Origin: Paraferrimonas haliotis
GTDB lineage: Bacteria > Pseudomonadota > Gammaproteobacteria > Enterobacterales > Shewanellaceae
DNA length: 53,733 bases
Assembly (NCBI RefSeq): GCF_002282895.1
Contig: NZ_NRRB01000010.1
Span: 1-53,733 of the forward strand
Direction of reading: 5' to 3'
Below the pieces are notes generated by a model. The model saw only the letters and a list, made by a program, of their open reading frames with translations. It ran no database searches and was not told the DNA's origin. The translations under genes were made by a program, and so were the position numbers. Below, one piece after another: positions 28,707 through 41,500 of this stretch; position 1 is the stretch's first letter, and each line of letters opens with the position of its first letter.

Positions 28707-29525
28707 CTAGTGATGCTGCGTGTAGTTTTTAACCGCCCAACATACTTCTTGAGGCTTTAAACCTCCTCCAGAGTTGGTATATACAGTCTCACAATGTACG
28801 CTATAGGCAATCCCATCGACTCCTTGCCCGCTCGTATCCTCAAATGTTCCATTATTTGCATTGTAAAATAATCCGCTTTTTTGAGCTGTTCCAACTACCT
28901 TGGCAAATCCCACGGTGGAATACTGTGTTATCAACTCAAATTCCATTGTGCTGTCATCTACGAAAATAGCCACGATAACAATCGGAGTAGTAACCTGTAA
29001 AAGTTTTTCCCAGAAGCTCCCTTTAGGAAGGTCACTGACTAAGTATTGTGAACGCAAGAATGTAATTGTGTCTTCATAAACTCCTGAAGAAAACATGTCA
29101 CTAGCACTCCTAGCAACATGAGACGGAATCTCTATGAAAAATTCATTATCGGCAAACTTAGTGAAAGCGCTACTTTGTTCTGTTAGAAACGTTAAATTTT
29201 GCCTTAAGGTCTCGAGTGTATTAACCACTTCTTGCGGTGTACTGACCTCTATAACGTCGAGACTTGTAAATCCAGGTTCGTAAAAGCTTATTACCTTGAA
29301 GGTTTTTGCCGACCAGTTATTTTCATTAACCACCACAACTTCCGAAACGTTTCCTACCCGATTCATTATCGCTAAATCTCTCATTGCACTATCGGAACAG
29401 TTCAACGCACATGTTGTTACTTCGGCTTCAAACGCACTAGCAGGTAAGCAGGTAAGCAGGTAAGCAGGTAAGCAGGTAAGCAGGTAAGCAGGTAAGCAGG
29501 TAAGCATTATTAGAAGTTTTTTCAT
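28707..29525 (-). CDS. Secreted protein of unknown function with a repeat-encoded signal peptide
   Basis: The frame gives 272 residues from ATG 29525, which has AGGGA seven bases upstream. The hydrophobic core of the signal peptide is built from the period LTCLPAYL, repeated 2.5 times, because it is encoded by an 8-bp tandem repeat. A signal peptidase site follows at PASA-FE. The mature part starts with a short cysteine pair (TTCALNCSDS) and has a second cysteine pair near the C terminus (HCETVY and EVCWAV). It has a hydrophobic stretch near 183-193 (TTPIVIVAIFV). No known family is recognised. Repeat length changes would shift the frame, so expression may be phase-variable. Confidence 0.75.
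   Translation of the reverse strand: MKKLLIMLTCLPAYLLTCLPAYLLTCLPASAFEAEVTTCALNCSDSAMRDLAIMNRVGNVSEVVVVNENNWSAKTFKVISFYEPGFTSLDVIEVSTPQEVVNTLETLRQNLTFLTEQSSAFTKFADNEFFIEIPSHVARSASDMFSSGVYEDTITFLRSQYLVSDLPKGSFWEKLLQVTTPIVIVAIFVDDSTMEFELITQYSTVGFAKVVGTAQKSGLFYNANNGTFEDTSGQGVDGIAYSVHCETVYTNSGGGLKPQEVCWAVKNYTQHH
29439..29506. repeat. 8-bp tandem repeat (8.5 copies) inside a signal-peptide coding region
   Basis: The unit AGCAGGTA is repeated eight times without error from 29439 to 29502, followed by a half unit AGCA. On the coding (minus) strand the unit is TACCTGCT. Because 8 is not a multiple of 3, one copy gained or lost shifts the reading frame of the gene at 28707-29525. Confidence 0.97.
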
Positions 29526-29607
29526 TAGCAAATCCCTGTGTAAACGAGTCCTTTATTTCTTATAAGCTACATTAGGGTTAACTGGTTTTCAAGCAAGATC
29601 AGCTCAA

Positions 29608-29649
29608 CTAAAAGGCCTGAGTTCGGTACAATACCGAAATCAGGCCTTG
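29608..29649 (-). terminator. Terminator after tufA (long bulged hairpin)
   Basis: AAGGCCTGA/TCAGGCCTT (29612-29620 with 29640-29648) encloses TTCGGTA/TACCGAA (29622-29628 with 29632-29638), broken only by one G-A mismatch. The minus strand then reads CCTTTTAG. It marks the end of the str operon, about 80 bp beyond the tufA stop. Confidence 0.8.
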
Positions 29650-29730
29650 GGGCTTGCCGCTTAACAAAGTGTCCAACTTTAAGGGGTCACTTCATAAGCG
29701 GGCTTTTCTAACAACAGAGTTAAGCGTCTA

Positions 29731-30915
29731 CTATTCTACGATAGTCGCTACAACACCAGCGCCTACAGTACGGCCACCTTCGCGGATTGCGAAACGTAGA
29801 CCTTCGTCCATCGCGATTGGGCAGATTAGCTCTACTACCATCTTGATGTTATCACCAGGCATTACCATCTCTACGCCCGCTGGCAATTCGATGGTACCGG
29901 TTACGTCAGTTGTACGGAAGTAGAACTGTGGACGGTAACCTTTGAAGAATGGCGTGTGACGGCCACCTTCGTCTTTAGAAAGTACGTATACTTCTGATTC
30001 GAACTTAGTGTGTGGAGTAATTGAACCAGGCTTCGCTAGTACTTGACCACGTTGAACTTCTTCACGCTTAGTACCACGTAGAAGAACACCACAGTTCTCA
30101 CCTGCACGACCTTCGTCTAGAAGCTTACGGAACATCTCTACACCGGTACAAGTAGTAGTAGTGGTATCTTTGATACCTACGATTTCTACTTCGTCACCTA
30201 CGCGGATGATACCACGCTCAACACGACCGGTTACTACAGTACCACGGCCTTGGATTGAGAATACGTCTTCGATTGGAAGAATGAAATCACGGTCGATGTC
30301 ACGCTCTGGCTCTGGGATGTAAGTATCCAAAGCTTCCGCTAACTCAACAATCTTGTCTTCCCACTCTTTCTCGCCTTCTAGCGCTTTAAGAGCTGAGCCT
30401 TGAATTACTGGTAAGTCATCACCTGGGAATTCGTACTCGGATAGAAGTTCACGAACTTCCATTTCTACTAGCTCTAGCAATTCTTCGTCATCTACCATGT
30501 CACACTTGTTCATGAATACGATGATGTAAGGTACGCCAACCTGACGTGACAACAAGATGTGCTCACGAGTTTGTGGCATTGGGCCGTCAGTTGAAGCTAC
30601 TACCAAAATAGCGCCGTCCATTTGAGCAGCACCAGTAATCATGTTCTTAACGTAGTCAGCGTGACCTGGACAGTCTACGTGAGCGTAGTGACGAGTCGGA
30701 GTGTCATACTCTACGTGAGAAGTAGAAATGGTAATACCACGCTCGCGCTCTTCTGGAGCGTTATCGATTGCAGCAAAGTCTTTCGCTTCACCACCGTATA
30801 CTTTTGCAAGTACGTTAGTGATAGCAGCAGTTAGGGTTGTTTTACCGTGGTCAACGTGGCCAATAGTACCAACGTTAACGTGCGGCTTGGAACGTTCAAA
30901 CTTTTCTTTAGACAC
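29731..30915 (-). CDS. tufA: Elongation factor Tu, copy A
   Basis: EF-Tu delivers aminoacyl-tRNA to the ribosome as a GTPase. The 394 residues carry the G motifs GHVDHGKTT (18-26), the switch I region, DCPGHADY (about 81-88), NKCD (about 136-139) and SALKAL, followed by the two beta-barrel domains. The protein sequence is identical to the product of tufB at 47877; only silent base changes differ. It is the fourth gene of rpsL-rpsG-fusA-tufA, 62 bp after fusA; that gap holds a 9-bp hairpin (30938-30966) without a T tract. Confidence 0.99.
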   Translation of the reverse strand: MSKEKFERSKPHVNVGTIGHVDHGKTTLTAAITNVLAKVYGGEAKDFAAIDNAPEERERGITISTSHVEYDTPTRHYAHVDCPGHADYVKNMITGAAQMDGAILVVASTDGPMPQTREHILLSRQVGVPYIIVFMNKCDMVDDEELLELVEMEVRELLSEYEFPGDDLPVIQGSALKALEGEKEWEDKIVELAEALDTYIPEPERDIDRDFILPIEDVFSIQGRGTVVTGRVERGIIRVGDEVEIVGIKDTTTTTCTGVEMFRKLLDEGRAGENCGVLLRGTKREEVQRGQVLAKPGSITPHTKFESEVYVLSKDEGGRHTPFFKGYRPQFYFRTTDVTGTIELPAGVEMVMPGDNIKMVVELICPIAMDEGLRFAIREGGRTVGAGVVATIVE

Positions 30916-30977
30916 GATGTCTTCCTTTCATTTTTCATTTGCTCGCTAGTTAGTTTAGCTAACGAGCGGAGTAAAAA

Positions 30978-33077
30978 TTAATACGTTTCAATTATTGATT
31001 GAGCAACGTTTTGCGGTGCTTCGCTATACTTCATAAACTCCATTGAGTATGAAGCACGCCCCTGAGTTGCGCTTCGCAAATCAGTAGCATAGCCAAACAT
31101 TTCCGAAAGTGGAACTGATGAACGAACAATCTTAATGCCCGCAACACCGTCTTCCATTCCGTCAATAACTCCACGACGACGATTTAGATCACCAACAACA
31201 TGACCCATATAGTCTTCGGGAGTAGTTACTTCAACTTTCATTAATGGCTCTAGCAATACAGGGTTCGCTTCAAGCGCCCCTTTTCTAAAGCCCATAGAGC
31301 CTGCAACTTTAAACGCCATTTCGTTCGAATCAACATCATGATAAGAACCATCGAATAAGGTTACTTTTACGTTTAGCATGGGATAACCCGCCAACACGCC
31401 TTGGTCAACCTGATCCGAAACGCCTTTTTCAACCGCTGGAATAAAGTCCTTAGGAACCGTTCCACCAACGATTTCATTTACAAACTCAAAATTGTTTTCA
31501 CTGTCTTCAGGCAATGGTTCGATACGAAGCCATACGTGACCGTATTGACCACGACCTCCGGATTGACGAACAAATTTACCTTCAGCTTCAACACTTGAGC
31601 GAATGGTTTCGCGATAAGCCACTTGCGGCTTACCTACGTTACATTCAACTGTAAACTCTCGGCGCATACGGTCGATAATGATGTCTAAGTGCAGCTCACC
31701 CATACCAGAGATAAGGGTTTGACCGGACTCTTCATCAGTTTCGACTCTAAAAGATGGGTCTTCTGCCGCTAGTTTACTTAGGGCAATGGCCATCTTTTCT
31801 TGATCCGCTTTTGATTTCGGTTCAACGGCAATTTGAATAACAGGCTCTGGAAATTCCATTCTTTCCAGAATGACTTTGTGATTCATATCGCACAAAGTAT
31901 CGCCAGTAGTTACGTCCTTAAGACCAATGGCGGCAGCGATATCGCCAGCACGCACTTCTTTGATCTCTTTACGGTCGTTAGAGTGCATTTGCACCATACG
32001 ACCAAAACGCTCTTTCTTTTCTTTAACCGAGTTGTATACGTGGGCACCGGTCTCAATGACACCTGAGTATACCCGCATAAAGGTTAAAGTACCGACGAAT
32101 GGGTCGGTGGCGATTTTAAACGCAAGGGCAGAGAAAGGCTCATCATCAGAAGACGGTCGCGCAACTTCGTTACCATTCTCGTCTTCACCTTTAATGGCTG
32201 CAACTTGGTTAGGTGCTGGCAAATATTCCACCACACAATCCAATACAGCTTGTACGCCTTTGTTCTTAAACGCTGAACCACAAGTTGCCAATACAATCTC
32301 GTTATCGAGGGTGCGTTGGCGAAGCGCCTGCTTGATTTCTGACTCGGTAAGCTCACCTTCTTCAAGGTACTTTTCCATTAATTCGTCAGAAGCTTCGGCT
32401 GCTGCTTCTACTAGGTTCATGTGCCATTCTTCAGCAAGCTCTTGCATGTCAGCTGGGATGTCTTGATAGGTAAAGGTTACCCCTTTATCTTCCTCACTCC
32501 AGTTGATTGCTTTCATCTTGATTAAATCAATGACACCAGCAAACTCGTCCTCAGCACCAATGTTTAGCTGAATCGGTACGCAATTGGCACCTAAGCGATT
32601 GTTGATTTGATCAACAACGCGCAAGAAATCAGCACCAGCACGGTCCATCTTATTGACGAAAACCATACGAGGTACATGGTATTTATCGGCTTGGCGCCAT
32701 ACAGTCTCAGACTGCGGCTCCACACCGGATGAACCACAAAATACTACTACGGCACCATCAAGCACACGTAAAGAGCGCTCCACCTCAATGGTGAAGTCTA
32801 CGTGTCCTGGAGTATCGATAATATTAATACGATGCTCATCGAACTGAGCATCCATTCCACGCCAGAAAGTCGTGGTTGCAGCTGAGGTAATAGTAATACC
32901 GCGTTCTTGTTCCTGCTCCATCCAATCCATAGTTGCGGCGCCATCATGCACCTCACCTATTTTATGGGACAGACCAGTATAGAACAGGACTCGCTCGGTA
33001 GTTGTTGTTTTACCGGCGTCAACGTGAGCAACAATACCGATATTACGGTAACGCTCAATAGGAGTTGTACGAGCCAC
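30978..33077 (-). CDS. fusA: Elongation factor G
   Basis: EF-G drives translocation and, with RRF, ribosome recycling. The 699 residues show [15 protein letters not shown] (about 17-31), [26 protein letters not shown], domain III to V with the domain IV loop ([22 protein letters not shown]), and a conserved C terminus. The start is GTG with GAGG nine bases upstream. Only one fusA is in the window. Confidence 0.99.
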   Translation of the reverse strand: MARTTPIERYRNIGIVAHVDAGKTTTTERVLFYTGLSHKIGEVHDGAATMDWMEQEQERGITITSAATTTFWRGMDAQFDEHRINIIDTPGHVDFTIEVERSLRVLDGAVVVFCGSSGVEPQSETVWRQADKYHVPRMVFVNKMDRAGADFLRVVDQINNRLGANCVPIQLNIGAEDEFAGVIDLIKMKAINWSEEDKGVTFTYQDIPADMQELAEEWHMNLVEAAAEASDELMEKYLEEGELTESEIKQALRQRTLDNEIVLATCGSAFKNKGVQAVLDCVVEYLPAPNQVAAIKGEDENGNEVARPSSDDEPFSALAFKIATDPFVGTLTFMRVYSGVIETGAHVYNSVKEKKERFGRMVQMHSNDRKEIKEVRAGDIAAAIGLKDVTTGDTLCDMNHKVILERMEFPEPVIQIAVEPKSKADQEKMAIALSKLAAEDPSFRVETDEESGQTLISGMGELHLDIIIDRMRREFTVECNVGKPQVAYRETIRSSVEAEGKFVRQSGGRGQYGHVWLRIEPLPEDSENNFEFVNEIVGGTVPKDFIPAVEKGVSDQVDQGVLAGYPMLNVKVTLFDGSYHDVDSNEMAFKVAGSMGFRKGALEANPVLLEPLMKVEVTTPEDYMGHVVGDLNRRRGVIDGMEDGVAGIKIVRSSVPLSEMFGYATDLRSATQGRASYSMEFMKYSEAPQNVAQSIIETY

Positions 33078-33128
33078 TATTATAGTCCTCTTGCCTTGCG
33101 GCTTTGAGTATTGGTCATAGCAAAGAAT

Positions 33129-33152
33129 GGCGCGAACACAATTGCTCGCGCC
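33129..33152. other. Intercistronic hairpin between rpsG and fusA
   Basis: GGCGCGA/TCGCGCC (33129-33135 with 33146-33152, 10-base loop) has no T tract. It starts seven bases after the rpsG stop, so it is more likely an mRNA processing or stability element than a terminator. Confidence 0.5.
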
Positions 33153-33158
33153 AATCTG

Positions 33159-33629
33159 TTACCAGCGGTAATGAGCAAACGCTTTGTTTGCTTCAGCCAT
33201 ACGGTGAACGTCTTCACGTTTCTTAACAGCTGTACCTTTGTTTTCGGCTGCGTCTAGCATTTCACCGGCTAGACGGTACGCCATAGATTTTTCACCACGC
33301 TTACGAGCCGCTTCAACTAACCAACGCATGGCTAGTGTGTTACGACGAACTGGACGAACTTCAACTGGCACCTGGTAAGTTGAACCACCAACACGACGAG
33401 ATTTAACCTCGACTTGTGGGCGAACGTTTTCTAGGGCAGCTTCAAAGATGCTTAGGGCTTCTCCGCCATTTTTGGCAGAAGCAGCGTCTAATGCACCGTA
33501 TACAATTTTTTCAGCAACAGATTTCTTACCATCAAGCATTAATACGTTAATGAACTTGGCTAGTAACTCACTGTTAAACTTAGGGTCAGGTAAAATTTTA
33601 CGTTGACCTACAACGCGACGTCTTGGCAT
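33159..33629 (-). CDS. rpsG: 30S ribosomal protein S7
   Basis: S7 initiates assembly of the 16S 3' domain, and in E. coli represses its operon at the rpsL-rpsG spacer, which is 89 bp here. The 156 residues start [31 protein letters not shown] and include [26 protein letters not shown]. The tail FAHYRW corresponds to the short form of S7. Confidence 0.98.
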   Translation of the reverse strand: MPRRRVVGQRKILPDPKFNSELLAKFINVLMLDGKKSVAEKIVYGALDAASAKNGGEALSIFEAALENVRPQVEVKSRRVGGSTYQVPVEVRPVRRNTLAMRWLVEAARKRGEKSMAYRLAGEMLDAAENKGTAVKKREDVHRMAEANKAFAHYRW

Positions 33630-33718
33630 AACATGCTCCGTTTACGCTTCAGGGATTTCCAAAACCGATTGGTAATCTCAAAAATAAATTTAGTTTGGCC
33701 TTACTTAACGGAGGTACG

Positions 33719-34197
<479 letters not shown>

Positions 34198-34237
34198 GAA
34201 TTAACCACCTTTCTTTGCATGATCCAGCTCTAAAACG

Positions 34238-34266
34238 CAAAAAGGACGCCCAAAGGCGCCCTTTAT
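34238..34266 (-). terminator. Terminator of the rpoBC operon
   Basis: On the RNA strand the stem AAAGGGCGCC pairs with GGCGTCCTTT (one G-U pair), followed by TTTTT. It begins about 20 bp past the rpoC stop. Confidence 0.85.
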
Positions 34267-34284
34267 TATGCAGATTAAAGAAAC

Positions 34285-37200
34285 TTATTCTTTAATTACA
34301 TCGCTGGTAGCGTTTAGCAAGTCCGCTAGGTTTTGCTCGGCTTCGCTTGCAGAAACCGAGGCTACCGCTTCTTCAGACTCTTCCGAAGCCGCGTTACGGT
34401 TCTGATGATAAGCATAACCGGTACCGGCTGGAATCAAACGACCAACAATCACGTTCTCTTTCAGACCACGTAGGTTATCTACCTTACCTGCAACCGCAGC
34501 TTCGGTTAGAACACGAGTGGTTTCTTGGAACGAGGCTGCTGAAATAAATGATTCAGTGGCCAATGAGGCTTTAGTAATACCCATCAGTTCACGTTCGAAC
34601 TCAATAGCAGGCTTACCTTCCGCTTCACGCTTGCGGTTTGCAATCTTAACGCGAGACACTTCCGCTTGTTCGCCTTCTAAGAACTCACTGTCGTGTGCCT
34701 TAGTAATGATGCACTTACGTAGCATCTGACGAATAATAACTTCAATGTGCTTGTCGTTAATCTTTACACCCTGCAGACGGTATACATCTTGTACTTCGTT
34801 CACGATGTAGTTAGCAACATGGTGAATGCCACGCAAACGCAAAATGTCGTGCGGAGCTTCTGGACCATCAGCAATGACTTCGCCTTTTTCTACCTTTTCA
34901 CCTTCGAACACGTTTAGGTTACGCCATTTAGGAATCATTTCCTCGTATGGCTTACCTGAACCTTCTTCGGTGGCAGGAGTAATTACAAGACGACGCTTAC
35001 CTTTAGTTTCTTTACCAAACGAGATGGTACCGGAAACTTCAGCTAGGATTGCAGGCTCTTTAGGCTTACGCGCTTCAAACAAGTCGGCTACGCGAGGCAG
35101 ACCACCGGTAATATCGCGAGTTTTCGACGACTCTTGTGGAATACGAGCAATCGCATCACCCACGTTCAACGCCGCGCCATCTTCAATGGTTACAATCGCG
35201 TTGGCCGGCAAGAAGTATTGTGCTGGCACTTCGGTACCGGCAATCATTACGTCATTACCTTTGCTGTCCACAAGCTTAACCATCGGACGCATTTCTTTAC
35301 CGGCACTTGGGCGCTGTGATGGGTCAAGAATTACAATAGATGATAAACCGGTCAACTCATCGGTTTGACGAGAGATGGTAACCCCTTCAATCAAGTCGAC
35401 GAACTTAACGGTACCCGCCATCTCAGTGATGATTGGATGCGTGTGTGGATCCCAGTTTGCAATGACTTGACCTGCGTCAATGTCGCCGCCTTCTTGAACC
35501 TCAAGAACGGTACCGTAAGGTACTTTGTAACGCTCTTTCTCGCGACCAAGCTCATCGATAATGGCCAGCTCTGAAGAACGAGACACAATCACCAACTTAC
35601 CTTCTGAGTTAGTTACGTGCTTAGCGTTATGCAGCTTCAAGCTACCAGCATTCTTAACTTGAACGTTGTTTTCCGCAGACGCTCGCGATGCCGCACCACC
35701 AATGTGGAAGGTACGCATGGTAAGCTGTGTACCCGGCTCACCAATGGACTGAGCTGCGATAACACCAATGGATTCGCCCATGTTAGCAATATGACCGCGA
35801 GCCAAATCACGACCATAACACTTAGAACAAACACCGAAATCGGTATCACAGGTAATCACTGAGCGAACGATAACTTCGTCTACCGAGTACTCTTCTAGGC
35901 GGTCACACCATGCTTCATCAAGCAAAGTATTGCGCGGAACCAATACGTCAGTTGTACCTGGCTGATACACGTCTTCGGCAACAACACGACCCAATACGCG
36001 CTCACGTAACGGCTCAACAACGTCACCGCCTTCGATTAGCGGCTTCATGACCAAGCCTTTGTGAGTACCACAATCTTCGTCAATAACCACTAAATCTTGA
36101 GCAACGTCAACTAAACGACGAGTCAAATAACCCGAGTTAGCGGTCTTCAATGCGGTATCCGCAAGACCCTTACGAGCACCGTGAGTCGAAATAAAGTATT
36201 GGTTTACGTTCAAGCCTTCACGGAAGTTAGCCACAATCGGAGTTTCGATAATGGAGCCATCCGGTTTCGCCATTAGGCCACGCATACCCGCCAACTGACG
36301 AATCTGTGCGGCACTACCACGAGCGCCTGAGTCGGCCATCATGTAGATGCTGTTAAAGGAATCTTGCTTCTCATCTTCGCCGTCGCGGTTAGTAACGGTT
36401 TCAGACGACAAGTTATCCATCATAGCCTTGGCTACTTTTTCGTTAGCGCTTGCCCAGATATCGATTACCTTGTTGTAACGCTCACCAGCGGTTACCAAAC
36501 CAGATTGGAATTGTTCTGAAATCTCTTTAACTTCCGCTTCTGCGTCAGCAATGATTTCTTTCTTCTCGTCTGGAATCACCATGTCGTTGATGCCTACTGA
36601 GGCACCAGAGATTGTGGCGTAGTGGAAACCGGTATACATGAGTTGGTCAGCAAAAATAACCGTTGGCTTAAGACCTAGTTGACGGTAACAGGTGTTAAGC
36701 AGAGCTGAAATTTGCTTTTTGCCCATGGCTTGGTTAACCAAGTCAAAGGACAAACCTTTCGGCATGATTTGCGACAGAATGGCACGGCCTACGGTCGTAT
36801 CAACAACTCGTGTAGACGGCTCTTTTTCACCGTTATCAAGTACTTGATATTCAGTGATACGAACTTTAACGCGAGCATGCAATTCAGCAACTTCGGTACG
36901 ATAAGCTTTTTCGGCTTCAGCAATGGATTCGAATACCATGCCTTCACCACGACCGTTTACGCGATCACGAGTGATGTAGTACAGACCCAATACAACGTCC
37001 TGAGAAGGAACAATGATTGGCTCGCCGTTGGCTGGTGACAAGATGTTGTTGGTAGACATCATCAAGGCACGGGCTTCTAATTGCGCTTCTAAGGTTAACG
37101 GCACGTGTACCGCCATTTGGTCACCATCGAAGTCAGCGTTATAAGCCGCACAAACCAATGGGTGCAATTGAATCGCTTTACCTTCAATCAGTACCGGCTC

Positions 37201-38511
37201 AAAGGCTTGAATACCCAAACGGTGAAGCGTTGGTGCACGGTTAAGTAGTACCGGGTGCTCACGAATTACTTCGTCAAGTACGTCCCATACTTCACCTACT
37301 TCGCGCTCAACCATCTTCTTAGCGGCTTTGATCGTGGTAGCAAGACCACGGCCTTCTAGCTTGCCGTAGATAAATGGCTTGAATAGCTCAAGTGCCATCT
37401 TCTTAGGAAGACCACATTGGTGCAAACGTAAGGTTGGGCCTACGGTAATTACCGAACGACCTGAATAGTCCACACGCTTACCAAGCAAGTTCTGACGGAA
37501 ACGACCTTGCTTACCTTTGATCATATCGGCCAAAGATTTCAAAGGACGCTTATTCGAACCGGTGATCGCACGACCACGACGACCGTTATCCAATAGCGCA
37601 TCCACAGATTCTTGCAGCATACGTTTTTCGTTACGTACGATGATGTCTGGTGCCGCTAAGTCTAATAGACGTTTCAAACGGTTGTTACGGTTAATAACGC
37701 GACGATACAAATCGTTCAAATCAGAGGTCGCAAAACGGCCACCGTCCAACGGAACAAGTGGGCGCAAATCTGGCGGAAGAACAGGCAATACTTGCAAGAT
37801 CATCCACTCAGGCTTATTACCTGATTGATAGAAAGATTCCATAAGCTTCAAGCGCTTAGTAACTTTCTTACGTTTTGTTTCAGAGTTGATGGTTGGCAGC
37901 TCTTCGCGCATTGCCTCAACTTCTTTTTCAAGCTCAATGCCGCGCAGCAATTCTAGAACCGCTTCTGCACCCATCTTAGCTTCAAACTCATCGCCGTACT
38001 CTTCTAATGCATCAAGATACATTTCTTCTGTCAGCATTTGACCGCGCTCAAGGCTGGTCATGCCAGGCTCGATCACAACAAATGATTCGAAGTAAAGTAC
38101 ACGCTCAATGTCACGCAAGGTCATATCAAGCATTAAGCCGATACGAGATGGTAATGATTTCAAGAACCAAATGTGCGCCACAGGGCTTGCAAGTTCAATG
38201 TGACCCATGCGCTCACGACGCACTTTAGTTTGAGTCACTTCAACGCCACATTTCTCACAAATGACACCGCGGTGTTTAAGGCGCTTATATTTACCACACA
38301 AACATTCGTAGTCTTTTACTGGGCCGAAAATACGGGCACAGAATAAGCCGTCGCGCTCAGGCTTGAACGTACGATAGTTGATGGTTTCCGGCTTTTTAAC
38401 TTCGCCGAACGACCAAGAGCGGATCAAATCTGGCGATGCCAGACCAATCTTGATTCCTTCAAACTCTTCTGTCTTATTTTGCTGTTTTAAAAACTTAAGT
38501 AAGTCTTTCAC
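34285..38511 (-). CDS. rpoC: RNA polymerase beta' subunit
   Basis: Beta' holds the catalytic magnesium through [12 protein letters not shown] (about residues 458-469). The 1408 residues include the N-terminal zinc site [20 protein letters not shown] (about 70-89), the second cysteine cluster [19 protein letters not shown], and the bridge/trigger helices ([11 protein letters not shown] region). The length is close to E. coli (1407). The start is GTG with GGAG upstream, 80 bp after rpoB. No insertion or break is seen. Confidence 0.99.
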   Translation of the reverse strand: MKDLLKFLKQQNKTEEFEGIKIGLASPDLIRSWSFGEVKKPETINYRTFKPERDGLFCARIFGPVKDYECLCGKYKRLKHRGVICEKCGVEVTQTKVRRERMGHIELASPVAHIWFLKSLPSRIGLMLDMTLRDIERVLYFESFVVIEPGMTSLERGQMLTEEMYLDALEEYGDEFEAKMGAEAVLELLRGIELEKEVEAMREELPTINSETKRKKVTKRLKLMESFYQSGNKPEWMILQVLPVLPPDLRPLVPLDGGRFATSDLNDLYRRVINRNNRLKRLLDLAAPDIIVRNEKRMLQESVDALLDNGRRGRAITGSNKRPLKSLADMIKGKQGRFRQNLLGKRVDYSGRSVITVGPTLRLHQCGLPKKMALELFKPFIYGKLEGRGLATTIKAAKKMVEREVGEVWDVLDEVIREHPVLLNRAPTLHRLGIQAFEPVLIEGKAIQLHPLVCAAYNADFDGDQMAVHVPLTLEAQLEARALMMSTNNILSPANGEPIIVPSQDVVLGLYYITRDRVNGRGEGMVFESIAEAEKAYRTEVAELHARVKVRITEYQVLDNGEKEPSTRVVDTTVGRAILSQIMPKGLSFDLVNQAMGKKQISALLNTCYRQLGLKPTVIFADQLMYTGFHYATISGASVGINDMVIPDEKKEIIADAEAEVKEISEQFQSGLVTAGERYNKVIDIWASANEKVAKAMMDNLSSETVTNRDGEDEKQDSFNSIYMMADSGARGSAAQIRQLAGMRGLMAKPDGSIIETPIVANFREGLNVNQYFISTHGARKGLADTALKTANSGYLTRRLVDVAQDLVVIDEDCGTHKGLVMKPLIEGGDVVEPLRERVLGRVVAEDVYQPGTTDVLVPRNTLLDEAWCDRLEEYSVDEVIVRSVITCDTDFGVCSKCYGRDLARGHIANMGESIGVIAAQSIGEPGTQLTMRTFHIGGAASRASAENNVQVKNAGSLKLHNAKHVTNSEGKLVIVSRSSELAIIDELGREKERYKVPYGTVLEVQEGGDIDAGQVIANWDPHTHPIITEMAGTVKFVDLIEGVTISRQTDELTGLSSIVILDPSQRPSAGKEMRPMVKLVDSKGNDVMIAGTEVPAQYFLPANAIVTIEDGAALNVGDAIARIPQESSKTRDITGGLPRVADLFEARKPKEPAILAEVSGTISFGKETKGKRRLVITPATEEGSGKPYEEMIPKWRNLNVFEGEKVEKGEVIADGPEAPHDILRLRGIHHVANYIVNEVQDVYRLQGVKINDKHIEVIIRQMLRKCIITKAHDSEFLEGEQAEVSRVKIANRKREAEGKPAIEFERELMGITKASLATESFISAASFQETTRVLTEAAVAGKVDNLRGLKENVIVGRLIPAGTGYAYHQNRNAASEESEEAVASVSASEAEQNLADLLNATSDVIKE

Positions 38512-38591
38512 GTTTTTCTCCTAGTGGAGTTAAACCCGGTAGCCCAAGCCGCTTGGGCTACCATACCTGATGAAAACCGAATACCGTCCAG

Positions 38592-41500
38592 TTATTCCTG
38601 ATCCAACTCAATGTGGATACCAAGAGAGCGAATCTCTTTCAGCAATACGTTGAAGGATTCTGGCATACCAGGTTGCATCTGGTGGTTGCCATCAACGATG
38701 TTCTTATACATCTGAGTACGACCGTTCACATCATCCGACTTAACAGTCAGCATTTCCTGCAAGGTGTAAGCAGCACCGTAAGCTTCAAGTGCCCATACTT
38801 CCATCTCACCGAAACGTTGACCACCGAATTGAGCTTTACCACCCAGCGGTTGCTGAGTAACCAAGCTGTAAGAGCCGGTGGAACGAGCGTGCATTTTGTC
38901 ATCAACCAAGTGGTTAAGTTTAAGCATGTACATGTAACCAACGGTTACTGGACGCTCAAACTCACGACCGGTACGGCCATCACACAACACTAACTGACCA
39001 GAAGTAGGTAAGCCGGCTAACGCTAGCATATCTTTAATTTCTGATTCTTTAGCGCCGTCAAACGCAGGCGTTGCCGTTGGAATACCACCACGAAGGTTTT
39101 TCGCTAGGCGAATCACTTCTTCGTCGGTAAAGCTGTTGATGTCAACCTGCTGCTGGCAATCGTTACCCAAGGCATAAACTTGGCGGATGTATTCGCGAAG
39201 CTCAGCAAGTTCTCGTTGCTCATCAAGCATTGCAGCAATATTGTTACCAATACCTTTCGCCGCCGCACCTAAGTGAACTTCTAATACTTGACCGATGTTC
39301 ATACGCGAAGGTACGCCCAATGGGTTTAGAACGATGTCGACTGGGTTTCCTGTTTCGTCGTAAGGCATATCTTCCACAGGAACAATGGTAGAAATAACAC
39401 CTTTGTTACCGTGACGACCCGCCATCTTGTCACCTGGTTGTAGGCGACGTTTAACAGCTAGATACACTTTGACGATCTTAAGAACGCCAGGGTTCAAGTC
39501 ATCGCCTTGAGTGATCTTGCGACGTTTCACTTCAAACTTCTTATCGAACTCAGCTTTCAACTCAGCATTTTGTTCAGCAAGCTGTTCGAGCTGCGACTGC
39601 AGTTCTTCATCAGACAGGCTTTGCTCTAACCATTTTTGGCGAGGCAATTCATCGATTTTCGCTTCGTCCATTCCTGACGCAACCAACAAGTTGCGAGCAC
39701 GGCCTAATACACCGTCTTCTAGGATTTGGAACTCTTCGGTCAAATCTTTTTTAGCTTCCGCTAAGTGCATTTCTTCGATTTCAATAGCACGCTTGTCTTT
39801 CTCTACACCGTCGCGAGTGAAGACTTGTACATCAATAACCGTACCGGTTACTGAGTTAGGTACACGTAGCGAGCTGTCTTTAACGTCAGAAGCTTTCTCA
39901 CCGAAAATTGCACGCAAAAGTTTTTCTTCTGGAGTCAGTTGGGTTTCGCCTTTTGGAGTCACCTTACCAACTAGAATGTCGCCACCCTTCACCTCTGCAC
40001 CAATGTACACAATGCCTGATTCATCAAGCTTGGAAAGCGCTGATTCACCAACATTAGGAATGTCCGCTGAAATTTCTTCAGGTCCTAACTTGGTATCACG
40101 AGCAATACATGAAAGCTCTTGAATATGAATGGTTGTGAAGCGATCTTCTTGAGCTACGCGCTCAGAAATAAGAATCGAGTCTTCGAAGTTATAACCGTTC
40201 CAAGGCATAAAGGCGATGCGCATGTTTTGGCCAAGTGCCAAATCACCAAGGTCCGTAGAAGGACCGTCCGCCAGTACGTCACCACGAACAACCGGCTCAC
40301 CAACATTACAGCAAGGACGCTGGTTAATGCAGGTATTTTGGTTAGAGCGGGTGTACTTGGTTAGGTTGTAAATATCGATACCAGCTTCACCTGGAACCAA
40401 CTCTTCTTCGTTTACCTTAACCACGATACGGCTGGCGTCTACGTAGTCAATGCTACCGCCGCGCTTAGCAACAACGGTTACACCGGAGTCAACCGCTACC
40501 GCGCGCTCAATACCGGTACCAACAAGCGGCTTGTCGGCGCGCAATGTAGGAACGGCTTGACGTTGCATGTTCGAGCCCATCAAGGCTCGGTTAGCATCAT
40601 CGTGCTCTAGGAATGGAATGAGCGAAGCTGCCACCGAAATAATTTGTTGTGGCGATACGTCCATATAGTCGATTTGTTCAGCCGGTACTAACGTAGACTC
40701 ACCTTTATGACGACATGGGATAAGCTCATCGACTAACTCACCTTTTGCATCTACATTCGCGTTAGCGTTCGCAATAACGTGGTTGCCTTCTTCGATTGCT
40801 GATAGGTAATCAACAACGTCGGTAACCTTGCCATTCTTAACTTGGCGGTACGGCGTTTCTAAGAAGCCGTATTCGTTGGTGCGAGAGTAGCTTGAAAGCG
40901 AGTTAATCAGACCAATGTTTGGCCCTTCAGGAGTCTCAATTGGACATAAACGACCATAGTGCGTTGGGTGTACGTCACGTACTTCAAAACCGGCACGCTC
41001 ACGAGTCAGACCGCCAGGACCTAACGCGGAGATACGACGCTTATGCGTAACTTCTGACAACGGGTTGTTTTGGTCCATGAATTGCGACAATTGGCTTGAA
41101 CCAAAGAACTCTTTAACCGCTGCTGAGATTGGCTTAGCGTTGATGAGATCTTGAGGCATCAACGTATCTAGGTCACCCAGACTTAAACGTTCACGAACAG
41201 CACGTTCTACACGAACTAGACCAACACGGAATTGGTTCTCTGCCATTTCACCAACCGAACGGATACGGCGGTTACCGAGGTGATCGATGTCATCAACTTC
41301 ATCATTACCACTGCGGATTTCGATGATTTTCTTCATCACCGCAACGATGTCTTCTTTGCTTAGCGTACCAGCACCTTGATCTTCGCCCAATCCAAGACGA
41401 CGATTAAACTTCATGCGGCCAACCGTTGACAGGTCGTAGCGCTCATCAGAGAAGAACAGGTTATCAAACAAGGCTTCTGCAGCGTCTTTTGTTGGCGGCT

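Noticed and set aside
29439..29506. CRISPR-like array
   Set aside because: The repeat is only 8 bp and head-to-tail, without spacers, and lies inside a coding region.
31927..32466. 179-codon open frame antisense to fusA
   Set aside because: It mirrors the fusA reading frame, has no recognisable domain, and the region is fully explained by EF-G.
34826..35368. 180-codon open frame antisense to rpoC
   Set aside because: Same reasoning: a shadow of highly biased codon use in beta'.
39511..40122. 203-codon open frame antisense to rpoB
   Set aside because: It lies wholly inside a strongly conserved gene, has serine-rich low-complexity translation without family features, and lacks a ribosome site. 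It is a by-product of rpoB codon use.
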